This document shows positions 1 to 9,021 of a stretch of DNA of 37,793 nt, in pieces (within the stretch, counting starts at the first letter, position 1; each line of letters opens with the position of its first letter). The DNA is taken from contig NZ_SCMX01000067.1 of NCBI RefSeq assembly GCF_005503625.1, positions 1-37,793 of the forward strand, written 5' to 3'. The position numbers and the translations under genes were made by a program. The stretch comes from Cupriavidus sp. 2SB. Its GTDB lineage: Bacteria; Pseudomonadota; Gammaproteobacteria; Burkholderiales; Burkholderiaceae. The notes under the pieces were generated by a model that made no database searches, was not told the origin of the DNA, and worked only from the letters and a program-made list of their open reading frames with translations.

Positions 1-626
1 TCGAGCGTGCGCAGTGCGAAGAACGACGTGGCTACATCCGCCTGCAGCGCCAGTTGCACCGAGCGATACAGATCCTCGGCGCCCTTCTCTTCCGCACGCG
101 CCGCATTCACGCTACTCGCCACGCGACCGAACAAGTCCAGCTCGTAGCTCGCAAATGCGCGCGCCTTGAGCACGGTCTGCGGCGCAACGCGCGTGCCATC
201 CGGCAAACCCTGCGATGCCGCCGAAGGTTGCGAACGCGTAGGATCGAAGCCAACGCTCAGTTGCGGATACAGGTCCGCCTCGGTGGCACCCGTAAAGGCG
301 CGCGCCTGCTTCAGGCGGGCCGCCGCAGCGGCCAGGTCCTGGTTGTAGCTGTTGGCCGCGTCGATCAGGCGGTCGAGGTCGGCATCGCCGAACACCTTCC
401 ACCAGTCGCCGCGATGCTCGCCCTCGGACGGCACCGCCGTCTTCCACTGCGCGCCTTCCGTTGCGGCGGCGTCCGCCTCCTTGAAGGTGGCGGCGGTCGG
501 CGTCTCTGGCACCTTGTACGTCGGCGCCAGCGAGCAGCCGGCCAGCACCAGTGCGGCGGCCAGCGTCGCGAGCTTCGGCAGGTAGTGCTTCATCACGTTG
601 TTGACGTCTTTCATGTCTTTCACCAT
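1..626 (-). CDS. opcM: RND efflux outer-membrane lipoprotein channel (OpcM/OprC, NodT family), 3' part cut off
   Basis: N-terminal ~208 residues of a TolC-like channel that would carry drugs from the RND pump across the outer membrane; the gene runs off the left window edge. A short leader is followed by a hydrophobic segment and the lipobox LAGC (in VLAGCSLAP), so the mature protein should be an outer-membrane lipoprotein. Downstream motifs of the OprM/NodT family are visible: WWKVFGD, DLAAAAARLKQAR and SYELDLFGRV. The ATG at 626 overlaps the stop of the pump gene (TAATG), which argues for translational coupling; in-frame ATGs at 614 and 593 are alternative starts, and the one at 593 gives the most typical signal peptide (MKHYLPKL). 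It is the last gene of the llpE-ceoA-ceoB-opcM unit. Family assignment is secure; the opcM/oprC name rests on gene order. Confidence 0.9.
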   Translation of the reverse strand, partial: MVKDMKDVNNVMKHYLPKLATLAAALVLAGCSLAPTYKVPETPTAATFKEADAAATEGAQWKTAVPSEGEHRGDWWKVFGDADLDRLIDAANSYNQDLAAAAARLKQARAFTGATEADLYPQLSVGFDPTRSQPSAASQGLPDGTRVAPQTVLKARAFASYELDLFGRVASSVNAARAEEKGAEDLYRSVQLALQADVATSFFALRTL

Positions 627-3600
627 TACTCTGCGGAGGCCACGGCGTGCGAGGCCGATGCATCCCGGGCTACCGCCTCGCGGCGTTCGCGGCGCGTGGC
701 CAGCAGGCGCAGCGACACATAGAACACCGGCGTCAGGAACAGCCCGAAGAACGTCACGCCCAGCATGCCGGCGAACACCGCCACACCCATCGCATGGCGC
801 ATTTCGGCACCGGCTCCGGTCGAGATCACCAGCGGCACCACACCCATGATGAACGCGAACGACGTCATCAGGATCGGGCGCAGACGCAGACGGCTAGCCT
901 CGATGGCAGCCTGCACGATAGTGCGGCCCTGATGCTCCAGCTCCCGTGCGAACTCCACGATCAGGATCGCGTTCTTTGCTGACAACCCCACAAGCACAAT
1001 GAAGCCGATCTGCGTGAAGATGTTGTTGTCGCCACGCGTCAGCCAGACACCGGTCATGGCAGCCAGCAGGCTCATCGGCACAATCAGGATCACGGCCAGC
1101 GGCAACGTCAGGCTTTCATATTGCGCAGCCAGCACCAGGAACACCAGCAGCACGCACAGCGGGAAAATCCAGATGCCTGCGTTACCGGCGAGGATGTCCT
1201 GATACGTCAGCTCGGTCCATTCGAAGCCGATACCCTTCGGCAGCGTCTCGGCAGCAATACGTTCTGCCGCAGCCTGCGCCTGACCCGACGAGAAGCCCGG
1301 GGCCGGGCCACCGTTCATGTCAGCCGCCGTGAAGCCGTTGTAGCGGATCACGCTGTCCGGACCAAAGCTCTGCTTGACCTTCACCAACGACGATAGCGGC
1401 ACCATCTCGCCCGTGGAGCTACGCGCCTTCAGTTGCAGGATGTCTTCTGCATGCTGACGGAACTGCGCATCGGCCTGGACCTTCACCTGATACGTGCGAC
1501 CGAACTTGTTGAAGTCGTTCACGTACGCCGAACCCAGGTAGGTCTGCAGCGTCTCGAACACATCGGTCACCGGCACGCCCAACTGCTTGGCCTTGGTACG
1601 GTCGAGCTGTACGTCGAGCTGCGGCACGTTCACCTGATAGTTGCTGAAGATGCCAGCCAGTTCCGGCGTGGCACGCGCCTTGGTCATGAACGCATTGGTC
1701 GCATCGAACAGCGCGTCATAGCCTAGCGCGGCGCGGTCCTCGATCATCATCTTGAACCCGCCGATGGTGCCCAGGCCCTGCACAGGCGGCGGCGGGAACA
1801 CGGCGATGAACGCGTCCTGGATCGCACCGTACTGCTTGTTCAGGTCCGCCGCGATGGCGTTACCCGACAGTTCGGCGCTCTTGCGCTCGTCGAACGGCTT
1901 GAGCGTGGCAAACACGATGCCGGCGCTCGGGCTATTGGTGAACCCGTTGATCGACAAACCCGGGAACGCCACGGCCGATTCCACGCCCGGATGCTTCAGC
2001 GCGATTTCCGACATGCGGCGGATCACGTCCTCGGTGCGGTCCAGCGTCGCGCCATCGGGCAGCTTGGCGAAGCTCACCAGATACTGCTTGTCCTGCGCCG
2101 GCACGAAGCCCTTCGGCACCATCTGGAACACGCCCCACGTGGCCACCAGCATCACGGCATAGACGCCGAACACCGAACCCTTGCGGCGAATCACACCCGT
2201 CACGCCACGGCCATAGCTATCCGAACTGCGGCCGAAGAAGCGGTTGAAGCGCACGAAGAACTTGCCGAACACCTTGTCCATGCCACGCGTGAGCCAGTCC
2301 TTGGGCGCGTCGTGGCCCTTGAGCAGCAGCGCGGACAGGGCCGGCGACAGCGTCAGCGAGTTGAACGCCGAGATGATCGTCGAGATCGAGATCGTCAGCG
2401 CGAACTGCTTGTAGAACTGGCCGGTCAGGCCGGACATGAAAGCCAGCGGCACGAACACGGCGATCAGGGTCAGCGCGATGGCGATGATCGGGCCGCTGAC
2501 TTCGCGCATGGCCTTGTACGTGGCTTCCTTCGGCGTCAGTCCTTCCTCGATGTTCCGTTCGACGTTCTCCACCACCACAATCGCATCGTCCACGACGATA
2601 CCGATTGCCAGCACCAGCCCGAACAGACTCAGTGCATTGATCGAGAAGCCAAACGCATGCATCAGCCCGAACGTACCGACGATGGACACCGGCACCGCCA
2701 GCAGCGGGATGATCGATGCGCGCCACGTCTGCAGGAACAGGATCACCACCAGCACCACCAGCGCGATGGCTTCGAACAGCGTATGCGTCACGGCTTCGAT
2801 ACTGTGGCGCACGAACTGCGTGGGGTCATAGACGATGCTGTAGTCCACGCCCTCGGGCATGTTCTGCTTCAGTTCGGCCATGGTCTTGCGCACGTCATCC
2901 GAGATCTGGATGGCGTTGGAACCCGGCGCCTGGAAGATCGGCAGCGCCACGGCGGACTTGTTGTCCAGCAGCGAGCGCAGCGCGTATTCCGATGCACCCA
3001 GTTCGATACGCGCGATGTCCTTCAGATACGTCACTACACCATCCGGCGAGGTCTTGACGATGATGTCGCCAAATTCCTCCACGGACTGCAAGCGGCCCTG
3101 CGCGTTCACGGACAGTTGCAGGTCCGTACCCGGCAGCGACGGCGACTGGCCGATCACACCGGCAGCCACCTGCACGTTCTGCTCGCGGATGGCACGCACC
3201 ACGTCAGACGCGGCAAGCTGACGCTCGGCGATCTTCTCGGGGTTGAGCCACACGCGCATCGAGTAGTCACCCGAACCGAACATCTGCACCTGGCCCACGC
3301 CCTGGATACGCGCGAGGCGGTCCTTCACGTTGATCAGCGCGTAGTTGCGCAGGTACGTCATGTCGTAGCGGTTGTTCGGCGAGACGAGGTGGACCACCAT
3401 CGTCAGGTCGGGCGAGCTCTTGACCGTGGTGATACCCAGGCGGCGCACGTCTTCCGGCAGGCGCGGCTCGGCTTGCGAGACGCGGTTCTGCACGAGCTGC
3501 TGCGCCTTGTCGGGGTCCGTGCCCAGCTTGAACGTTACCGTCAGCGTCAGCGTGCCGTCGCTGTTGGCCTGCGAGTTCATGTAGAGCATGTCCTCGACGC

Positions 3601-3817
3601 CGTTGATCTGTTCTTCCAGCGGCGTGGCCACGGTCTCGGCGATCACCTTCGGGTTGGCGCCCGGGAACTGCGCGCGCACCACCACTGACGGCGGCACCAC
3701 TTCCGGGTACTCCGAGATCGGTAACTTGAACATCGAGATGGCGCCGATCAGGAAGATCAGCACCGACAGCACGCCCGCGAAGATCGGGCGATCGATAAAG
3801 AATTTCGAGAGATTCAT
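626..3817 (-). CDS. ceoB: RND multidrug efflux inner-membrane transporter (CeoB/BpeF/MexF-like)
   Basis: Proton-driven pump of the HAE1 family, 1063 residues, the usual length. The start MNLSKFFIDRPIF is the family's typical N-terminus; the frame stays open 13 codons further upstream, but nothing there resembles the family. Visible motifs: ISEYPEVVPPSVVV near residue 50, the porter-domain segment GVEDMLYMNSQ, and the TM4 region GLVLAIGIVVDDAIVVVEN with the paired aspartates that carry protons. Further on are FVPLAFMSGLTGQFYKQF and, in the second half, LVGLSAKNAILIVEFA. The N-terminal sequence is very close to MexF/OqxB-type pumps, whose known substrates include chloramphenicol, trimethoprim and fluoroquinolones (family knowledge, not shown here). 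The gene follows the adaptor by ~109 bases and its stop overlaps the channel start. Confidence 0.95.
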   Translation of the reverse strand: MNLSKFFIDRPIFAGVLSVLIFLIGAISMFKLPISEYPEVVPPSVVVRAQFPGANPKVIAETVATPLEEQINGVEDMLYMNSQANSDGTLTLTVTFKLGTDPDKAQQLVQNRVSQAEPRLPEDVRRLGITTVKSSPDLTMVVHLVSPNNRYDMTYLRNYALINVKDRLARIQGVGQVQMFGSGDYSMRVWLNPEKIAERQLAASDVVRAIREQNVQVAAGVIGQSPSLPGTDLQLSVNAQGRLQSVEEFGDIIVKTSPDGVVTYLKDIARIELGASEYALRSLLDNKSAVALPIFQAPGSNAIQISDDVRKTMAELKQNMPEGVDYSIVYDPTQFVRHSIEAVTHTLFEAIALVVLVVILFLQTWRASIIPLLAVPVSIVGTFGLMHAFGFSINALSLFGLVLAIGIVVDDAIVVVENVERNIEEGLTPKEATYKAMREVSGPIIAIALTLIAVFVPLAFMSGLTGQFYKQFALTISISTIISAFNSLTLSPALSALLLKGHDAPKDWLTRGMDKVFGKFFVRFNRFFGRSSDSYGRGVTGVIRRKGSVFGVYAVMLVATWGVFQMVPKGFVPAQDKQYLVSFAKLPDGATLDRTEDVIRRMSEIALKHPGVESAVAFPGLSINGFTNSPSAGIVFATLKPFDERKSAELSGNAIAADLNKQYGAIQDAFIAVFPPPPVQGLGTIGGFKMMIEDRAALGYDALFDATNAFMTKARATPELAGIFSNYQVNVPQLDVQLDRTKAKQLGVPVTDVFETLQTYLGSAYVNDFNKFGRTYQVKVQADAQFRQHAEDILQLKARSSTGEMVPLSSLVKVKQSFGPDSVIRYNGFTAADMNGGPAPGFSSGQAQAAAERIAAETLPKGIGFEWTELTYQDILAGNAGIWIFPLCVLLVFLVLAAQYESLTLPLAVILIVPMSLLAAMTGVWLTRGDNNIFTQIGFIVLVGLSAKNAILIVEFARELEHQGRTIVQAAIEASRLRLRPILMTSFAFIMGVVPLVISTGAGAEMRHAMGVAVFAGMLGVTFFGLFLTPVFYVSLRLLATRRERREAVARDASASHAVASAE

Positions 3818-3926
3818 CTTGGTCTCGGCGAAAGCAGTCCCCCTGGCCGTCCGCACGTGGCGGACGCCATGTCAAAACTGCCTTGGGGGCGATTTTTAGT
3901 TCAGTACTGCCTGTGCGCGGGGCGCG

Positions 3927-5168
3927 TCAGCTCACCTTGGGCTTTTCGGCCTTGGCGTCGTCTGCCGCCTGCTTGCGGTCCGGCGTGGTCGCGCGCGGTT
4001 CGAGTTCGCTGCGATAGGCCATCGACACGCTCTTGGGCGCCACGGTGTCACCGGGACGCACACGCATCAGACCATTCACCACGATGTTCTCGCCCGGTTG
4101 CAGACCCTTGCGGATCACGCGCAGCCCTTCGAACGTCGGTCCGAGATCCACTTCGCGATACGCCAGCTTGTTGGCCTTGTCGACGACGAGCACGAACTTC
4201 TTGCCCTGGTCCGTGCCGATGGCGCGATCGTTGATCAGCACCGCCGGATGCGGCGTGCCGCCACCGAGCTTCACCTTGGCGTACAGACCCGGCAGCAGCC
4301 GGCCATCGGCGTTATCGAAGATGGCGCGCACGCGGATCGTGCCGCTGCGCGTGTCCAGACGATTGTCCACCGAATGGATCTTGCCCTGATGCGGGTTGCC
4401 ATCTTCGTTCGCCAGGCCGAGGAACACCGGCAGGTCGTTCTTGCCGCCCGTCGCGCCCGGCGCCGTGTAGCGCAGATAACTCTGCTCGTCCACGTCGAAG
4501 CTCGCATAAACCGGCGACACCGACACCACCGTGGTCAGCGCGGGCGACGATGCGCCTGCGGCCACGAGGTTGCCCACCGTGATCTCTGCACGCGAGACCT
4601 TGCCGGACACCGGTGCCACGATGCGCGTATAGCTCAGGTTCAGCTTCGCCACTTCCAGCGCTGCCTGTGCGCCACGCACGTCGGCCGAACTCACGCTGGC
4701 CGTGTTGATGCGCTCGTCGAACTCACGCTTGGAGATCGCGTTGTCGTCCAGCAGCCGTTGCGCGCGCGCCTTTTCGGTTTGCGCCAGCGAGGCACGCACC
4801 TGCGCTGCGGCCACGGCAGCTTCCGCCTTGGCCACTTCCGCGGCGTATGGACGCGGATCGATCGTGAACAGCGGATCGCCCTTCTTCACGATCGAGCCTT
4901 CGCGGAAATGCACCGTCTCGATGGTGCCGGAGACGCGCGGACGAATTTCCACGCGATCCACGGCTTCGATGCGGCCGGAGAACTCATCCCACTCCGTGAT
5001 GGTCTGTCCTACTGCCGATGCCACCTCCACTGCAGGCGCCGGCGGCGGGGTATTGGCGGCCTGCGCTTCTCCGCCATGCCAGGGGCGCAGTATCGAGGTT
5101 GCCACGCCTGCCCCAAGGATTGCCACGATGGCAAAGGCGATCAGCGTGCGTCGAGACTTGTGATTCAT
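3927..5168 (-). CDS. ceoA: RND efflux periplasmic adaptor (CeoA/BpeE/MexE-like membrane fusion protein)
   Basis: Membrane fusion protein, 413 residues, linking the inner-membrane pump to the outer-membrane channel in the periplasm. It has an N-terminal membrane anchor or signal (RTLIAFAIVAILGAGVA), a biotinyl-lipoyl-like half (VDRVEIRPRVSGTIETVHF, then GDPLFTIDPRPYAAEV), a coiled-coil hairpin around residues 105-180 and the second lipoyl half (TRIVAPVSGKVSRAEITVGN). The beta-barrel follows (RSGTIRVRAIFDNADGRLLPGLYAKV). ATG 5168 is chosen because GGAG lies 8 bases upstream; a GTG three codons earlier is in frame but would overlap that ribosome site. It is transcribed after llpE (225-base gap) and before the pump gene. 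Function is secure; exact substrates are not visible. Confidence 0.94.
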   Translation of the reverse strand: MNHKSRRTLIAFAIVAILGAGVATSILRPWHGGEAQAANTPPPAPAVEVASAVGQTITEWDEFSGRIEAVDRVEIRPRVSGTIETVHFREGSIVKKGDPLFTIDPRPYAAEVAKAEAAVAAAQVRASLAQTEKARAQRLLDDNAISKREFDERINTASVSSADVRGAQAALEVAKLNLSYTRIVAPVSGKVSRAEITVGNLVAAGASSPALTTVVSVSPVYASFDVDEQSYLRYTAPGATGGKNDLPVFLGLANEDGNPHQGKIHSVDNRLDTRSGTIRVRAIFDNADGRLLPGLYAKVKLGGGTPHPAVLINDRAIGTDQGKKFVLVVDKANKLAYREVDLGPTFEGLRVIRKGLQPGENIVVNGLMRVRPGDTVAPKSVSMAYRSELEPRATTPDRKQAADDAKAEKPKVS

Positions 5169-5317
5169 CTTCTTCACTCCGTTTTACGTCGGGTTTTCTT
5201 CAACTGGAAAAGCAAAAATTTGGGCCGAACGCCGCCCGCCAGCCCGATGGGCCGGAAAACGGGAACAACAAAGGGGTGTCCCGCCCTGGGTGGGCGAGGC
5301 AAAGCCACTGACTGAGG

Positions 5318-5339
5318 GCCAGCCTCAAAAGGCGCTGGC
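5318..5339 (-). terminator. weak hairpin between llpE and ceoA
   Basis: GCCAGCCT pairs with AGGCGCTGGC across a short A-rich loop, with one bulged base. It lies just downstream of llpE on the minus strand but has no T-run after it, so it may be an attenuator, an mRNA-stabilising hairpin, or nothing. The rest of the 225-base gap shows no gene. Confidence 0.25.
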
Positions 5340-5393
5340 TGTTGAAGCGATACCGTCAGGACATGCCCGGTATCGGCCGGTGTTCGGACCGGA

Positions 5394-6269
5394 TTACGAG
5401 GCGTCGTCGGCCTTCGCGAACTTCTCGCGCAGGAACCGCGCACCTTCTTTCACCCATGCCTGACAATCTTCATGGGAATGTTCGACCCCGTCGCCACAGA
5501 CGCCGGGCATGATCAACGCCCGGGCCGGTACGCCGGCTTTTCCGAGCTTCGCGGCGAAGGCTTCGCCCTCCGCGCGCAGTGCATCCTTTTCTGCTACCTG
5601 CACCAGCGTGTCTGGCAGTCCACCGAGGCGCGAGGCCAATGCCGGGGCGGCATAGGGGTGAACCGCTGCTGCCGGCGTGGGCAGGTAGTCGCGATAGTTG
5701 CAGGCCAGCTTGCGCAGCGTTTCCATCGGCACCTGGCCGCCGGAAGAAGCATGCTGCAGGCAAGGATCGGTCACGGGACGGATCAGCCATTGCCCGGCCG
5801 GCTGCGGCAGGCCGCGATCGCGCAGCATCTGTGCCGTGGCGATGGCCAGGTTGCCACCGGCTTCCTCGCCTACCAGCGCAAAGCGCAGCTTGTCGACCTT
5901 GAGCTTCTTCGCGTGCTTCAACACCCACGCCACCGTGCTGACCGCGTCCTCGGGCGCGGCCGGAAACGGGTTCTCCGGCGCCAGCGAGTAGCCCGGCGTC
6001 ACCACCACGGCCGGGACGGACTCCGCCAGATCCCGCGCCAGTTCCTTGGCGGCTTCCACGCCACCATCGACAAAACCACCTGCATGCAGGTACACCAGCC
6101 ATGGCAACAATGCCGTATTGCCGGCCGCCGGCCAATAACCTGCGGGGTAACACACGCAGACCCGGATCTCGTGGTCGCCCACGGGCACCACATGCTGGAC
6201 CACATACGCCTCGCCCTGTTCTACGGCCGGTTGCGCGGCGGAACTACGGGAAATCGGGGTTTTGGTCAT
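5394..6269 (-). CDS. llpE: LlpE-like alpha/beta-hydrolase of the HSL family with the catalytic serine replaced
   Basis: A 291-residue protein of the hormone-sensitive-lipase/acetyl-esterase fold, in the position held by llpE, the lipase-like gene of the Burkholderia ceo/bpe efflux operons. Fold landmarks: the oxyanion segment LVYLHAGGFVDGG (HAGG where HGGG is usual), GYSLAPENPFPAAPEDAV, and ALVGEEAGGNLA at the nucleophile elbow. The elbow normally reads G-D-S-A-G; here it reads G-E-E-A-G, so Glu136 stands where the nucleophilic Ser should be. The acid residue is kept (KDALRAEGEAF) but the usual HGF histidine motif is replaced by VCGDGVEHSHEDC. This is probably not a serine esterase. ATG 6269 is chosen; an upstream TTG at 6287 is possible, and neither has a clear ribosome site. 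It leads the efflux operon and diverges from the LysR gene. Confidence 0.85.
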   Translation of the reverse strand: MTKTPISRSSAAQPAVEQGEAYVVQHVVPVGDHEIRVCVCYPAGYWPAAGNTALLPWLVYLHAGGFVDGGVEAAKELARDLAESVPAVVVTPGYSLAPENPFPAAPEDAVSTVAWVLKHAKKLKVDKLRFALVGEEAGGNLAIATAQMLRDRGLPQPAGQWLIRPVTDPCLQHASSGGQVPMETLRKLACNYRDYLPTPAAAVHPYAAPALASRLGGLPDTLVQVAEKDALRAEGEAFAAKLGKAGVPARALIMPGVCGDGVEHSHEDCQAWVKEGARFLREKFAKADDAS

Positions 6270-6635
6270 GGCGGTCGCGGCGGACAATGGCCGTCGATAC
6301 TGTGTTGCGATGCAGCGAATTATGGTGATTGACTATGATGGGATAAAGCAACCTATTGCCAATGCACTGTTTCTGCGCTGGAATAATCGACAAAGCGTAC
6401 CCACACCGCTTGAAATGGATATAGGAAATGTGATTCACTCCGGTCCTTCGGCATCTGCGCACTTGGGGAAACAGCGCAAACGCCGACGCCCCACCCTCCA
6501 CCCGTCCCCGCTCCGGCCGCCACTGGCGGACCGCCGGCAGCAAATCCAGGCCGCGCACTTGACATGCAGCGGACCACTCTCGCCAGACCATCCTTCGGAA
6601 CGTAGCCTGCTCTCACTCCTTTCGAAAGCAACATC
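6270..6635. promoter_or_regulatory. divergent control region between llpE-ceoAB-opcM and the LysR gene
   Basis: A 366-base gap with no credible gene. It must hold the promoters of the efflux operon (leftward) and of the LysR regulator (rightward). One AT-rich patch at about 6319-6365 contains an AT-N11-AT sequence of the general LysR type (ATGGTGATTGACTAT). I see no convincing -35/-10 pair and no exact match to the published MexT box. Its role as the regulator's target region is inferred from layout. Confidence 0.45.
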
Positions 6636-7562
6636 ATGGATCGTCTAGTCTCAATGCAGGCATTCACTCGGGTGGTGGATGTCGGCAGCTTTGCGCGCGC
6701 GGCGGAGTCGCTCGACCTCCCCAAGGCCACGCTTACCCGCCTGATTCAAAACCTGGAGACGCATCTGGGCGTCAAGCTGCTGCACCGGACCACGCGCCGC
6801 ATCAGCGTGACCACCGATGGCGCCGCCTATTACGAACGCTGTGTCCGCATCCTGGCCGACGTGGAAGAAGCGGAACAGTCGCTCACGCGCCACAACAACT
6901 CGCCGCGGGGCACGCTTGCCGTGGATACCACCAGCGGGCTGGCACAACTCGTGTTGATGCCTCACCTTCAGGACTTCTTCAACGCCTACCCCGAGCTGAA
7001 ACTCGAATTGACGATCAACGGCAAGCCGATCGATCTGCTCAAGGAAGGCGTGGATGTGGTGTTGCGGGTAGGCACGCTCGACGAAGCCATGGTGGCGCGC
7101 CGCATCGGCCAGGTGAAGCTGGCCTTCTATGCGTCGCCGATCTACCTGCGACGTTTTGGCGCACCCAATGACCTGACCGAGCTGGCGCAGCACAAGGCCG
7201 TCAACTTCCTGTCGAACCGTACCGGCCGGGAAATGCCCTGGACATTGAGCCGTGGCGGCGAGAACAGCGAGATCCTGCTGCCCTCCGCGATCTCCACCAA
7301 CGACGCCGACGTGTACCTGGGCTGCGCAGTGGAAGGCCACGGCATCGCCCGCATCTCGCGCGCCATGGCGGAGCCCTACATCCACAGCGGACGTCTGGTG
7401 GAAGTCATGACGGACTGGCACACGGAAGAGTTGCCGATATCGGCGATGTATCCCCAGAACCGGCACCTGTCTGCGAAGGTGCGCGTGTTCGTGAACTGGG
7501 CTGCGGAGATTTTTTCAAGGCATCCGCACTTTGGGGCGGCGCCGGTGCAGTTGGCGGCTTGA
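6636..7562 (+). CDS. ceoR: LysR-type regulator of the efflux operon (CeoR/BpeT-like)
   Basis: LysR-family regulator, 308 residues. The N-terminal winged helix-turn-helix covers about residues 1-65 (MDRLVSMQAFTRVVDVGSFA, then LPKATLTRLIQNLETHLG and LLHRTTRRISVT). The inducer-binding domain follows from about residue 90 (GTLAVDTTSG, DVVLRVGTLDEAMVARRIG, CAVEGHGIARI). The MDRLxxMQxF start is typical of this subgroup, so ATG 6636 is used although its ribosome site is weak. It diverges from llpE exactly as CeoR/BpeT do from the salicylate-inducible ceo/bpe efflux operons, so control of that operon is the natural inference. The family is certain; the specific orthology is likely but unproven. A REP-like element follows its stop. 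Confidence 0.9.
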   Translation: MDRLVSMQAFTRVVDVGSFARAAESLDLPKATLTRLIQNLETHLGVKLLHRTTRRISVTTDGAAYYERCVRILADVEEAEQSLTRHNNSPRGTLAVDTTSGLAQLVLMPHLQDFFNAYPELKLELTINGKPIDLLKEGVDVVLRVGTLDEAMVARRIGQVKLAFYASPIYLRRFGAPNDLTELAQHKAVNFLSNRTGREMPWTLSRGGENSEILLPSAISTNDADVYLGCAVEGHGIARISRAMAEPYIHSGRLVEVMTDWHTEELPISAMYPQNRHLSAKVRVFVNWAAEIFSRHPHFGAAPVQLAA

Positions 7563-7615
7563 GGGAGCGGCGGCGTTCGCTCCCCGATGGTTTTCCCCTC
7601 TCCCGCTTTCCCTTT

Positions 7616-7748
7616 CTCCCCTCTCCCGCGCGCGGGAGAGGGGTTGGGGGAGAGGGCAACGTGGTTCTGCTTGCCGACGTATCGCAATTTGAACTGCTTG
7701 CCCTCTCCCCCGCCCCTCTCCCGCATCGCGGGAGAGGGGAGTAAACCA
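7616..7748. repeat. REP-like double-hairpin element, copy 1
   Basis: Two GC palindromes bracket a conserved core. The left one (7618-7643) is a perfect 26-base palindrome with arms CCCCTCTCCCGCG; the right one (7713-7739) has arms CCCCTCTCCCGC around a short loop. The core contains TTGCCGACGTATCGCAATTT. It lies between the convergent ends of the LysR gene and the peptidase gene. Related copies are at 30480-30609 (inverted) and 34955-35084, with a half copy at 25373-25411. Confidence 0.85.
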
Positions 7749-7770
7749 TCAGGGAAGATAGGCGCGAAAC

Positions 7771-9021
7771 CTACTTCTTCCCCACCTCCTGCAACAACCG
7801 CGTCATCAAATACAGCCGCGGCACGATCGAATCCAGCTCCACGTACTCATCCCGCGCGTGATAGCCAAAGCCCGACAGGCCAAAGCTTTCCAGCACCACT
7901 GGCTTGCCCGAGCGCCCCGCAAATCCCGCGTCAGTCCCGCCACCCGTGCCCGGAATCAAGATCAGCGAGCGGCCGTCGAGCTCCGCGTAGATACGTTGAG
8001 CCTGCGCGGCCAACTCCTTTGACCGGGCGTCGGCAACATAGGCGGGGCGGCCCTCTTCCATCGTCAGCGTGGTCTGCGTCTCCGGCACCAGACGGCTGCT
8101 GCCGATCTTCTCCTGCAGCGCTGTCTGCAGTTTCTGCGCGGCGCCGCTGGCGGTGATGCGCACGTCTCCCTGCGCGCTGGCGGTCTCCGGAATCTGGTTC
8201 AACGGGCCATCGGCCTTGGCGCGGGTCCAGTTCATCTGCGAGCCTGGCACGGACTTGGCCACGTCGCGCGTCTGCTCCATCTGATAGGCCAGTTCGATCA
8301 GCGCATTGCGGCCCAGTTCCGGCGCGGCGCCAGCATGCGAGGAACGGCCCTTGACCTGCATCGTGGCTGTAGCCGTGCCGGCTGCCGCCAGCAGCAATGA
8401 TTCGGATTTGGCGATGGATTTGGCCACGTTCGGCTCGCACGAGAGTACATAGTCGTGCTGCTCTGCCAGCTTGGCGATCATCTCGCCCGAGCCGCCCGAG
8501 CCGATTTCCTCGTCCGGGTTGAATAGCACCGTGATCTGCGCGTAGTCCTTCCACCCCTGCGCCTTCAGGATATCCAGCGAATGCAGGACCACGGCAATGC
8601 CACCCTTGTCGTCGGCAATGCCCGGTCCGTAGAGCCGGTTGCCCTCCTCGCGGATCGGCTGCGTGGCGAGAATGCCTTCCGGATACACCGTATCGAGGTG
8701 GCCGATCAGCATGAAGCGGCGCTTGCCGGTGCCCGTGAACGTGGCCTTGACCATGGGCGCGCCGCTCGTCGTCTGCAGCCGCTCTACCTGGCCGCCCGCT
8801 GCCTGCAAGCGCTTTGCGGTGTAATCCGCCATGCGGTTCAGCCCCGCGATATTGGCGCTGCCAGATTCGATCAGCACCATGTCCTTGAGCGATTGCACCA
8901 CAGCGGGTTGCGCAGCGCGCGCCGCATCGAGCAGCGCGGCATCGGGGCCGGCAGCCAGCGCGGCGCCGCAGGTCAGGGTCGCAGCGGCGGCAATCGCCAG
9001 GCGGCGGAGGAAGAACGGCAT
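7771..9021 (-). CDS. secreted M20A metallopeptidase, carboxypeptidase G2 (glutamate carboxypeptidase)-like
   Basis: Di-zinc exopeptidase, 416 residues with a signal peptide (MPFFLRRLAIAAAATLTCGA, then ALAA), so periplasmic or exported. M20 metal and catalytic residues are all visible: GHLDTVYPEG (His and Asp), GPGIADDKGG (bridging Asp), FNPDEEIGSGG (catalytic Glu, then metal Glu), SCEPN, and the C-terminal LSGFGYHARDEYVELD with the last metal His. The region GTGGGTDAGFAG followed by FGLSGFGYH matches carboxypeptidase G2, which releases C-terminal glutamate from folates and peptides. ATG 9021 is fixed by AGGAG seven bases upstream; the open frame extends 40 codons further but without family similarity. 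It stands alone between a REP-like element and the BON gene. The exact substrate is not readable from sequence. Confidence 0.9.
   Translation of the reverse strand: MPFFLRRLAIAAAATLTCGAALAAGPDAALLDAARAAQPAVVQSLKDMVLIESGSANIAGLNRMADYTAKRLQAAGGQVERLQTTSGAPMVKATFTGTGKRRFMLIGHLDTVYPEGILATQPIREEGNRLYGPGIADDKGGIAVVLHSLDILKAQGWKDYAQITVLFNPDEEIGSGGSGEMIAKLAEQHDYVLSCEPNVAKSIAKSESLLLAAAGTATATMQVKGRSSHAGAAPELGRNALIELAYQMEQTRDVAKSVPGSQMNWTRAKADGPLNQIPETASAQGDVRITASGAAQKLQTALQEKIGSSRLVPETQTTLTMEEGRPAYVADARSKELAAQAQRIYAELDGRSLILIPGTGGGTDAGFAGRSGKPVVLESFGLSGFGYHARDEYVELDSIVPRLYLMTRLLQEVGKK

Noticed and set aside
1..626. The RND channel as the TolC partner of the RTX exporter
   Set aside because: It is a lipoprotein of the NodT/OprM type, coupled to the RND pump by a TAATG overlap and 15 kb from the type I operon.
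6270..6635. MexT-type box in the efflux control region
   Set aside because: GTCGAT and similar pieces occur, but not with the flanking ATCA and ACYAT elements at the required spacing.
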